This document shows, piece after piece, positions 8,457 through 14,510 of a stretch of DNA of 17,255 bases. The notes beneath the pieces are model-generated. The model searched no databases, was not told the origin of the DNA, and saw only the letters and a program-made list of their open reading frames with translations. Position numbers and translations under genes: made by a program. The stretch is from UPXZ01 sp018055865 (GTDB taxonomy: Bacteria > Bacteroidota > Bacteroidia > Bacteroidales > Paludibacteraceae): the NCBI GenBank assembly GCA_964292695.1, contig CAXYWB010000047.1:1-17255 (forward strand). Reading direction: 5' to 3'. The stretch's first letter is position 1. Each line of letters opens with the position of its first letter.

Positions 8457-9728
8457 ATGAAAGAATCTATTTTACACTATATCTGGCAGTTCAGGTTGTT
8501 TCCTGTACAGGATCTGAAAACCACTGATGGACAAACTGTGGAAATTATAGACCCAGGAAAGCCCAATACAGATGCCGGACCTGATTTTTTCAATGCCAAA
8601 ATAAAAATAGACAACACGCTGTGGGCAGGTAATATTGAGATTCACAGCCTGAGTTCCGATTGGGTCAGGCATCACCACACTACAGACAAAGCGTACGACA
8701 ATGTGATACTGCATGTGGTGAACAAAGCAGATGCAAATGTATTCAGAACCAACGGCGATTCGGTTGCTCAACTGGAATTAGCTGTACCTGACCATATCCG
8801 GATCAATTACGACGAATTATTGAGAGAGAAAAAATGGATTCCGTGTGCCGATAAAATTCATCAGGTTCCCTTGTTTTTGGTTAACGACTGGAAAAATTCG
8901 TTGCTCGTAGAGCGGCTGGAGCAAAAAACCGAAATGATTGAAACATTGCTCAGTCAGTCCAACAACCATTGGGAGGAAGCTTTTTACGTTTCAATGGCAC
9001 GCAGCTTCGGATTCGGAACCAACAGTGAGGCATTCGAAAGATTGGCACGCTCGCTTCCTATGAGTATTCTGGCCAAACATAAAGATAATATTTTTCAGTT
9101 GGAAGCCATGCTTTTCGGGCAGGCGGGCTTGTTGGAAAATACAGTAAACGATGAATATCAGTTAAATTTGCAGAAAGAATATCGGTTCTTGCAGTCGAAA
9201 TATCAGCTGAAACCGATTGAAAGCTCTGAATGGAAACTGCTCCGGCTTCGTCCGGATAATTTTCCCCACGTACGGCTCTCTCAGTTTGCAGCATTGATAC
9301 ATCGTTCTACAAAGCTTTTTTCTAAAATAATCGAATCGGATAATTTACAGGTAATGAGAGGTTTATTTATTTGTGAAGTGTCTGATTACTGGAAAAAACA
9401 TTTTCTTTTCGGAAAAGAAAGCAGCGTATCTGGTAAACGGCTGGGTAGTAAATCTATTGATATACTGTTAATTAACACCGTTGTCCCTTTTCTGTTTGCT
9501 TATTTCAAAAAGAAAAACTCAGATAACGACATCGCGCTGAAATTGCTGGAACTCATTCCGGCCGAAAAGAACGTAATTATCCGAAAGTGGATGGAACTTG
9601 GTATTGGTGCGTTTTCAGCTTTTGACTCGCAGGCGCTCCTGCAGCTCAAAAAGAAATATTGTGACGAAAAGAAGTGCCTGCGCTGCCGGATTGGGCACAA
9701 AGTGTTGAGTTGCCCGCAAAAACTCTAA
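8457..9728 (+). CDS. DUF2851 family protein
   Basis: 423 residues if started at the ATG at 8457; an in-frame TTG at 8448 would add three residues, but MKESILHYIWQ is the usual family start. The N-terminal third matches DUF2851 (PF11013): ILHYIWQFRLF, DAGPDFFNAKI, GNIEIHSLSSDW, then YDNVILHVV. The spacing of PD(43) and ExH (E61, H63) resembles the core of PD-(D/E)XK nucleases, an inference from pattern only. The C-terminus has clustered cysteines (YCDEKKCLRCRIGHKVLSC), which could bind metal. No signal peptide is present; cytoplasmic. The function is unknown in the literature I know. It stands between the deacetylase (131 bp upstream) and the Ig-like lipoprotein (122 bp downstream), in the same direction but with no clear operon link. 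Confidence 0.85.
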   Translation: MKESILHYIWQFRLFPVQDLKTTDGQTVEIIDPGKPNTDAGPDFFNAKIKIDNTLWAGNIEIHSLSSDWVRHHHTTDKAYDNVILHVVNKADANVFRTNGDSVAQLELAVPDHIRINYDELLREKKWIPCADKIHQVPLFLVNDWKNSLLVERLEQKTEMIETLLSQSNNHWEEAFYVSMARSFGFGTNSEAFERLARSLPMSILAKHKDNIFQLEAMLFGQAGLLENTVNDEYQLNLQKEYRFLQSKYQLKPIESSEWKLLRLRPDNFPHVRLSQFAALIHRSTKLFSKIIESDNLQVMRGLFICEVSDYWKKHFLFGKESSVSGKRLGSKSIDILLINTVVPFLFAYFKKKNSDNDIALKLLELIPAEKNVIIRKWMELGIGAFSAFDSQALLQLKKKYCDEKKCLRCRIGHKVLSCPQKL

Positions 9729-9850
9729 AATACCGATATTTTGGGGTGACGGGAGCAAAAAATCATTCCATCGAAATAATTAAAAATCAGTTAAACTAAA
9801 TTCAATGCTTCAAATTTTCCGTCAGTGGAAAAAGAAACATATTTAAGAAA

Positions 9851-11671
9851 ATGAAAAATAGATTTCAACTAAGAAAAATAGCCGTAACTCTAATAGCCGC
9901 CTTAGTGTTTTATTCCTGCGCCAATCGTGGTCAGGGACCACAGGGAGGCCCCAAGGACGAACTGCCGCCAAAAGTAATGAAGTCATCGCCCGCGCAAAAT
10001 TCGGTGAATGTAAAAAATGGCCGGGTAGAAATTGATTTTGATGAAAATGTAAATCTGAAAGATATTGTTAAAAATGTGATTATTTCACCACCTCAGCGAC
10101 AAAATCCGGAAATTACATCGTACGGGCGCAGAGTGAATGTCCAGTTCAAAGATACATTACTTTCAAACACTACTTATTCTATCGACTTCGGAAGTGCTAT
10201 CGTGGATAATAACGAAGCTAACGTACTGAAAAATTATGTATTCTCATTTGCAACCGGAAGCGAAATTGATACCCTGCAAATAGCCGGAACGTTGCTGAAT
10301 GCCGAAGATCTTAATCCCCTTCAGGGAATTACTATCGGTATTTACGACGACCTGAATGATACGGCTTTTATCAGGAAACCTTTTCTGAGAATTGGGCGCA
10401 CAGATGAAACCGGTCATTTCACTGTATCGAATGTGCGCAACGGGAAATATCGCGTGTATGCACTCAACGATCTGAACCGGGATTATTTTCTTCAAAAGGG
10501 AGAAGGGTTGGCATTTGATGAAAAATCATATCAGACAGGATTTGAGTTCATTACCAAACCCGATACAGTTTGGAAAGATTCAATCACAGTAGATACTATT
10601 CGTTTTGTTCCGGCTACCCGTTTTTTGCCCGACGATGTGGTGCTGAAGTATTTCAAAGACAATTTCAAGCGTCAGTATCTGGCAAAATCAGAGCGAACTG
10701 AACCACATTTGATTAATATGATATTCAACACTGTATCCGAAGAATTGCCTGAAATCAGGCCGTTGAATATTAACTGGGACAACAAAATGCTCCTTCAAAA
10801 GAATGCAACCCTGGATTCGCTTTCCTTATGGCTCACAGATTCTGCTCTGATCAATACCGACACCATCTCACTTGAAGTGAAATACCTGAAATCCGATTCA
10901 GCCTTCAAACTGCAGCCTCAAACCGATACAGTTAGATTTATGATGAGGAAACCGGCTAAAAAACCAACGACAACTAAAGCTGCCAAAAAGAAGGAGTTTT
11001 TGAATATCATGACTAATCTTTCGTCGCAATTTGATGTTTACAGGCCTGTCGTGTTGAATTTTACCGTTCCAATAAAAATATACGATGTGGCTAAAATTCA
11101 CCTCAGTCAGTTGGTTGATACAGTACTTACGCCCATTCCTTTTAAACTTGAAAAGAAAGATTCCATCGGAATGACTTTCGAAATCAATCACAAATGGATT
11201 CCTGAAACGACGTATCAACTTGTAGTTGATTCTGCAGCCTTTTTTTCCATCTATAATCTTCAGAACGATAATTTGAAAAACGAACTGAAAATCAAATCGT
11301 TGGATGAATATTCCAGTCTGAAACTATTCCTGGCTGATTATGATTCTACAGCTGTTTTTCAGGTTATGAGCAAAGATGATAAACTCGTCAGAACTGCACC
11401 AATAGTGAAAGGCGGTACTAAAGTGGAATACTTGCAACCCGGCGATTATTTTGTGCGTATGTATCTGGATAGAAACCAAAATGGCAAATGGGATCCCGGA
11501 AACTACTTCGAAAATCTTCAACCTGAGGAAGTGTATTATTACGAGAAAAAATTAACCCTGATTAAAAACTGGGAATTCGAAGAAACCTGGGATTATAAAG
11601 CCATTCCGTTGGTTAAACAAAAACCACAGGAGTTGAAAAAATCCGATCAGCAAAAGTCGAATAATCAGTAA
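9851..11671 (+). CDS. Large Ig-like-domain (Big_5) lipoprotein
   Basis: 606 residues. The N-terminus has basic residues, a hydrophobic stretch (IAVTLIAALVF) and YSC, a Bacteroidota-style lipobox giving lipidated C23. The mature start GQGPQGGPKDELPPKV is the signature of a conserved Bacteroidota family annotated as Ig-like domain-containing. A Big_5 Ig-like domain (PF13205) spans about 38-137 (VEIDFDENV...YVFSFATG). After it comes a carboxypeptidase-regulatory-like beta segment (about 140-215) with IAGTLLNAEDLNPLQGITI and YRVYALNDLNRD, a long less defined region, and a final segment with YFVRMYLDRNQNGKWDPG near 540. The protein is probably outer-membrane or surface anchored, with a structural or binding role; no catalytic motif is seen. 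A low-complexity K/P-rich linker (MRKPAKKPTTTKAAKKKE) lies near 370-385. The tail is K/Q/N/S-rich. Confidence 0.8.
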   Translation: MKNRFQLRKIAVTLIAALVFYSCANRGQGPQGGPKDELPPKVMKSSPAQNSVNVKNGRVEIDFDENVNLKDIVKNVIISPPQRQNPEITSYGRRVNVQFKDTLLSNTTYSIDFGSAIVDNNEANVLKNYVFSFATGSEIDTLQIAGTLLNAEDLNPLQGITIGIYDDLNDTAFIRKPFLRIGRTDETGHFTVSNVRNGKYRVYALNDLNRDYFLQKGEGLAFDEKSYQTGFEFITKPDTVWKDSITVDTIRFVPATRFLPDDVVLKYFKDNFKRQYLAKSERTEPHLINMIFNTVSEELPEIRPLNINWDNKMLLQKNATLDSLSLWLTDSALINTDTISLEVKYLKSDSAFKLQPQTDTVRFMMRKPAKKPTTTKAAKKKEFLNIMTNLSSQFDVYRPVVLNFTVPIKIYDVAKIHLSQLVDTVLTPIPFKLEKKDSIGMTFEINHKWIPETTYQLVVDSAAFFSIYNLQNDNLKNELKIKSLDEYSSLKLFLADYDSTAVFQVMSKDDKLVRTAPIVKGGTKVEYLQPGDYFVRMYLDRNQNGKWDPGNYFENLQPEEVYYYEKKLTLIKNWEFEETWDYKAIPLVKQKPQELKKSDQQKSNNQ

Positions 11672-11770
11672 GAAGTATTAATTTTGCATCAGGAATATGA
11701 AGGATGAGTCTTTTAGATTTTAAGTTCTGAAAATAGAATAAAGGGTTGAATGCCTGGTCATAATTACAAA

Positions 11771-11805
11771 CTCTTTACTCTTTGTTCTTTACTCTTTAAT
11801 CTTTT
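11771..11805 (+). repeat. Heptanucleotide tandem repeat (five degenerate units) abutting tRNA-Gly
   Basis: Units in order are CTCTTTA, CTCTTTG, TTCTTTA, CTCTTTA and ATCTTTT, period 7, ending 1 bp before the mature tRNA 5' end. Two adjacent units (with the A before them) give ACTCTTTACTCT, whose reverse complement recurs at 14459-14470. Because the repeat occupies the position of the tRNA promoter or leader, copy number could affect spacing. Confidence 0.75.
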
Positions 11806-11806
11806 T

Positions 11807-11879
11807 GCGGCAATAGCTCAGTTGGTAGAGCGTTGGCTTCCCAAGCCGAAGGTCGCGGGTTCGAGCCCCGTTTGCCGCT
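11807..11879 (+). tRNA. tRNA-Gly(CCC)
   Basis: A 73-nt cloverleaf: acceptor GCGGCAA (11807-11813) pairs with TTGCCGC (11872-11878), discriminator T at 11879. The D arm has AGCTC..GAGC, the anticodon stem TTGGC/GCCGA encloses loop TTCCCAA with anticodon CCC at 11840-11842, and the T arm has GGTTCGAGCC. It reads GGG glycine codons. The 3' CCA is not encoded (TCAAC follows), so it must be added after transcription. Confidence 0.95.
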
Positions 11880-11890
11880 CAACATATTAG

Positions 11891-11929
11891 AAATGCAAAA
11901 TGCGGATTTTTTATCCGCATTTTGCATTT
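11891..11929. terminator. Long perfect hairpin, probable bidirectional terminator between tRNA-Gly and serS
   Basis: Arms 11891-11907 and 11913-11929 are perfect 17-bp inverted copies (AAATGCAAAATGCGGAT and its complement) around a TTTTT loop. On either strand the distal arm ends in TTT, and the plus strand has a later T-run at 11942-11950. It lies 12 bp after the tRNA and 45 bp from the serS stop, between converging transcripts. Confidence 0.8.
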
Positions 11930-11973
11930 AATTTCATTTGTATTTTTTTTCAACTGGAGACTAAAGATATTTC

Positions 11974-13242
11974 TTAAATCATCTCAAAACCGGTATATTC
12001 CACCAATGCTTTCGGGATTAGGATACCTTCCGGAGTTTGATTATTTTCGAGCAAAGCAGCTACTATCCGGGGCAAAGCCAGGGCACTCCCGTTGAGGGTA
12101 TGGCAGAGTTGCGTTTTTTTATCGGCATTGCGATAACGGCATTTCAGCCGATTAGCCTGATAGCTTTCAAAATTTGACACCGAACTCACTTCGAGCCAGC
12201 GCTGCTGGGCGGCAGAATACACTTCAAAATCGAATGTGAGTGCAGAAGTAAAGCTCATATCACCACCACACAGACGAAGAATCCGCCAGGGTAATTCCAG
12301 TTTTTCAACCAAACTCTGTACGTAATTAACCATCTCTGTCAGCGATTTGTAGGAATGGTCGGGCGTATCGATGCGTACAATTTCCACCTTGTCGAACTGA
12401 TGCAGGCGGTTCAATCCGCGTACATCTTTGCCGTAAGAGCCTGCTTCGCGACGGAAACAGGCCGAATAAGCCGTATTTTTTACCGGAAGTTCTTTTTCTT
12501 CCAGAATTACATCGCGGTAAATATTAGTTACCGGAACTTCGGCTGTTGGAATTAAATATAAATCATCCAGCGTAGCATGATACATTTGCCCTTCTTTGTC
12601 GGGCAGCTGTCCGGTACCGTAGCCCGAAGCTGCATTCACCACATAGGGTGGCTGCACTTCCAGATAGCCTGCTTCACGGGCATTATCCAGAAAAAAGTTG
12701 ATCAGTGCACGTTGCAAACGGGCGCCTTTGCCTTTATACACCGGAAAGCCGGCACCGCTTATTTTTACACCGAGTTCAAAATCTATCAAATCGTATTTCT
12801 TTGCCAAGTCCCAGTGTGGTACAGCTTCTTTGTGCAGTTGGGGGATTTTGCCGCCGGATCTTTCTACTACATTATCTTCAGCATGTTTGCCTTCGGGCAC
12901 GCTCTCGTGAGGCAGATTTGGAACCAGCACCAGTAAATCCTGCAATTTTTGTTCTATTTCATCATGCTGTTCGGTGAGTTTGCTGATATTTTCCTTGAGG
13001 GTTATGGTTTTTTCTTTTGCCTCGTTAGCTTCGGCATGCTTCCCCTGTTTGAAAAGCATTCCGATTTCTTTGGACAAACTGTTCAATTCGGCTGCAAAGT
13101 TGTCGGCCGCAGATTGGGTGATTTTACGGCGTTCGTCCAGTTCTGCAATGTTGTTGATGATTTCAGAACCATCGAAGTTTTTTTTCTTCAAACGGGCGAT
13201 TACTTCGTCCGTATTTTCGGTGATGTATTTGAGTGTAAGCAT
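11974..13242 (-). CDS. serS: Seryl-tRNA synthetase
   Basis: 422 residues, the usual length of the cytoplasmic class II SerRS homodimer that charges tRNA-Ser with serine. The N-terminal antiparallel coiled coil that grips the tRNA-Ser long variable arm covers about 30-102. The catalytic core shows TAEVP (233-237, with the T/E that contact serine), motif 2 FRREAGS followed by the flexible loop GKDVRGLNRLHQF (263-283), and motif 3 GSALALPRIVAALLE (385-399, R392 for ATP). The family start MLTLKYITEN fixes the ATG at 13240-13242. Unusually for this phylum, a strong AGGAGG lies 9 bp upstream. A promoter-like box and a terminator separate it from rpmA, so it is probably its own transcription unit. 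Confidence 0.98.
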   Translation of the reverse strand: MLTLKYITENTDEVIARLKKKNFDGSEIINNIAELDERRKITQSAADNFAAELNSLSKEIGMLFKQGKHAEANEAKEKTITLKENISKLTEQHDEIEQKLQDLLVLVPNLPHESVPEGKHAEDNVVERSGGKIPQLHKEAVPHWDLAKKYDLIDFELGVKISGAGFPVYKGKGARLQRALINFFLDNAREAGYLEVQPPYVVNAASGYGTGQLPDKEGQMYHATLDDLYLIPTAEVPVTNIYRDVILEEKELPVKNTAYSACFRREAGSYGKDVRGLNRLHQFDKVEIVRIDTPDHSYKSLTEMVNYVQSLVEKLELPWRILRLCGGDMSFTSALTFDFEVYSAAQQRWLEVSSVSNFESYQANRLKCRYRNADKKTQLCHTLNGSALALPRIVAALLENNQTPEGILIPKALVEYTGFEMI

Positions 13243-13250
13243 AATTCTTT

Positions 13251-13283
13251 GCCTCCTAAATTCCCCTTAAAGGGTACTTTTCT
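13251..13283 (-). repeat. REP-like G/C-run element upstream of serS
   Basis: On the minus strand it reads AAAAGTACCC, TTTAAGGGGA, ATTTAGGAGG, C. Inside it CCCTTTAAGGG forms a short inverted repeat. AAAG..ACCCTT..AGGG...TTAGGAGGC parallels the element at 17167-17204, and the AAAG-CCC-TTT-GGGG-ATTTAGG layout resembles dispersed intergenic elements known in Bacteroidota genomes. Family membership is inferred from two diverged copies only. Confidence 0.5.
13252..13257 (-). promoter_or_regulatory. Canonical Shine-Dalgarno AGGAGG for serS
   Basis: On the minus strand AGGAGG is followed by CAAAGAATT and the serS ATG, an ideal 9-nt spacing. Other starts in this window lack such a site, in keeping with the known scarcity of Shine-Dalgarno sequences in Bacteroidota. 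The site lies in the 3' end of a REP-like element. Confidence 0.7.
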
Positions 13284-13378
13284 GTATAATAAGTTTTTAA
13301 AAGTTTTTTTTAACCTGATAGTTTTGACCTCCGTTTTTGTCAGTAACCTGTCAATCCGTGTTCTGTTGTCTGAACATG

Positions 13379-13386
13379 CAAAGTTA
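13379..13386 (-). promoter_or_regulatory. Bacteroidota-type -7 box for serS
   Basis: The minus strand reads TAACTTTG, an exact TAnnTTTG match, just downstream of the rpmA terminator. It would give a serS leader of roughly 130 nt. No -33 TTTG at the standard distance; the nearest upstream TTTG starts 28 bp away. Confidence 0.45.
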
Positions 13387-13415
13387 CAAAAAATGAACAG
13401 AAAAGTGGTATTCAC

Positions 13416-13448
13416 AAAAAAATCTCTCACAAAATTCATTGTGAGAGA
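13416..13448 (-). terminator. Rho-independent terminator of rplU-rpmA
   Basis: Perfect 10-bp arms TCTCTCACAA (13423-13432) and TTGTGAGAGA (13439-13448) around a 6-nt loop. Read on the minus strand the hairpin is followed by seven U (A-run at 13416-13422). It lies 26 bp after the rpmA stop. Confidence 0.92.
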
Positions 13449-13474
13449 CTTTTTTATACGTTTGTATCTTTTGT

Positions 13475-13741
13475 TTAGTTTGTTACCTCAACAGGCTCTA
13501 CAGAAACGAAAGATTTATTGTCTCTTTTCTTTTTGAAAACTACAGTACCATCTACCAAAGCAAACAAAGTATGATCTTTACCCATTCCGATGTTCAAACC
13601 GGGATTGTGTACTGTTCCGCGCTGACGAACGATAATGTTGCCGGCTTTAGCGAATTGTCCTCCGAATATCTTTACTCCAAGTCGTTTGCTTTGCGATTCA
13701 CGACCGTTATGTGAGCTACCCTGACCTTTTTTATGTGCCAT
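13475..13741 (-). CDS. rpmA: 50S ribosomal protein L27 (bL27)
   Basis: 88 residues starting MAHKKGQGSSHNGRESQSKRLG, the standard L27 N-terminus with A2, H3 and K4 near the peptidyl-transferase centre. There is no Firmicutes-type cleaved leader. Further motifs are GNIIVRQRGTVHNPGLN and MGKDHTLFALVDG. It begins 22 bp after the rplU stop on the same strand, the near-universal rplU-rpmA pairing, and is followed by a strong terminator. The C-terminal tail (KRDNKSFVSVEPVEVTN) is typical in length. Confidence 0.98.
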   Translation of the reverse strand: MAHKKGQGSSHNGRESQSKRLGVKIFGGQFAKAGNIIVRQRGTVHNPGLNIGMGKDHTLFALVDGTVVFKKKRDNKSFVSVEPVEVTN

Positions 13742-13763
13742 TTTCTTCTGTTTTTTTTAACGG

Positions 13764-14078
13764 TTAAGCTACTATTTCTTTAATTGTTAATTCGGTGAAG
13801 TCCTGACGGTGACCGTTGCGTTTACGGTAACCTTTACGTCTCTTTTTGTGGAAAACGATTACTTTTTCACCTCTTACATGCGAAACTACTTCGCAAACTA
13901 CTTTTGCACCTTCGACTACGGGTGAACCCACTGTTACAGCGCCATCATTGTCGACCAGCAATACTTTGTCAAATTCAACTGTTGAGCCTCTTTCGGCCTC
14001 GTTCATACGATGAACAAAAAGTCTTTTACCTTGTTCAACCTTAAATTGTTGACCCAGGATTTCTACGATTGCGTACAT
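13764..14078 (-). CDS. rplU: 50S ribosomal protein L21 (bL21)
   Basis: 104 residues starting MYAIVEILGQQFKVEQGKRLFVHR and containing VVSHVRGEKVIVFHKKRRKGYRKRNGHRQ, the conserved L21 basic segment that binds 23S rRNA domain I. First gene of the rplU-rpmA operon. Transcription probably starts from the -7 box near 14172-14179, leaving a leader of about 85-90 nt with possible secondary structure. No Shine-Dalgarno is visible before the ATG at 14076-14078. Confidence 0.98.
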   Translation of the reverse strand: MYAIVEILGQQFKVEQGKRLFVHRMNEAERGSTVEFDKVLLVDNDGAVTVGSPVVEGAKVVCEVVSHVRGEKVIVFHKKRRKGYRKRNGHRQDFTELTIKEIVA

Positions 14079-14106
14079 TCAATTTGTTTTTTTGAGATTA
14101 CATCGG

Positions 14107-14156
14107 TGAGGTGAGATGACTCCAATCTGAGCAGCGCTTCTTTCAATTATACCTCA
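14107..14156 (-). promoter_or_regulatory. Possible structured leader of rplU
   Basis: Minus-strand TGAGGT (14156-14151) can pair with ACCTCA (14112-14107). Inside, AGAT/ATCT can form a small stem around TGGAGTC, and AGCGCT is self-complementary. The position, between the -7 box and the rplU start, is where autoregulatory ribosomal-protein leaders occur. This is a proposal from base pairing by eye; no known RNA family was recognised. Confidence 0.3.
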
Positions 14157-14171
14157 TTCGAATTGAGCGTG

Positions 14172-14179
14172 CAAATATA
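14172..14179 (-). promoter_or_regulatory. Bacteroidota-type -7 box for rplU-rpmA
   Basis: The minus strand reads TATATTTG, an exact TAnnTTTG match, about 95 bp before the rplU start. No -33 TTTG at 19-21 bp was found (nearest at 32 bp). Confidence 0.5.
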
Positions 14180-14442
14180 CTACAAAATTTATTATCAGGC
14201 AATAAATCCATCAAAATATTTTCATTAAATCTTTCTTTTCGTTGAACTATAACTGCCCAATGAAAGTTAGTTAACAGCAGGAAAAATTCTCTCCGGTTTC
14301 TTTTATTTTGTAAATCATGTCATTTTGTCCGATTTCCGATTGTTGATTTGGCAGTGAATAATGACAACTTTGCCGAATGGCAAAATAAAAGAAATTCGGT
14401 ACTATTTTTGAACTCAATAGTCCTTAAATGCCACAAATTTTC
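14180..14442. other. Divergent intergenic region between rplU and clpC
   Basis: No convincing gene. It contains the perfect inverted repeat TTTGCC-GAAT-GGCAAA at 14369-14384, a possible operator or small hairpin upstream of clpC, and a TATTTTTG at 14403-14410 that is a second -7 candidate. A short open frame starting about 14348 runs across the clpC promoter region and start in another frame and has no recognisable features. Confidence 0.45.
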
Positions 14443-14450
14443 TATTTTTG
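14443..14450 (+). promoter_or_regulatory. Bacteroidota-type -7 box for clpC
   Basis: TATTTTTG matches TAnnTTTG and lies 60 bp before the preferred ATG at 14511. Another identical octamer lies 40 bp upstream at 14403-14410. No proper -33 element. The AGAGTAAAGAGT at 14459-14470 would fall in the transcript leader. Confidence 0.45.
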
Positions 14451-14510
14451 TAAAAATTAGAGTAAAGAGTGTGCATCTTATTATATACAAACTTTTTACT
14501 ACAAAATATT

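Noticed and set aside
9727..9742. AAAATA/TATTTT hairpin at the DUF2851 stop as a terminator
   Set aside because: The stem is pure A/T, too weak for an intrinsic terminator, and it overlaps the stop codon.
11771..11805. Heptamer repeat considered as a CRISPR-like array
   Set aside because: The units are contiguous with no spacers and are far too short.
12949..13536. A 195-codon open frame on the plus strand over the 5' part of serS and its leader
   Set aside because: It is antisense to the clearly coding serS N-terminus, runs through the rpmA terminator and promoter boxes, and has a composition typical of reverse-strand shadow (F- and L-rich) with no recognisable motif.
14469..14510. GTG start extending ClpC by 14 residues
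   Set aside because: The added residues are hydrophobic and not seen in ClpC, and the GTG is only about 19 bp after the -7 box. The ATG at 14511 gives the canonical N-terminus.
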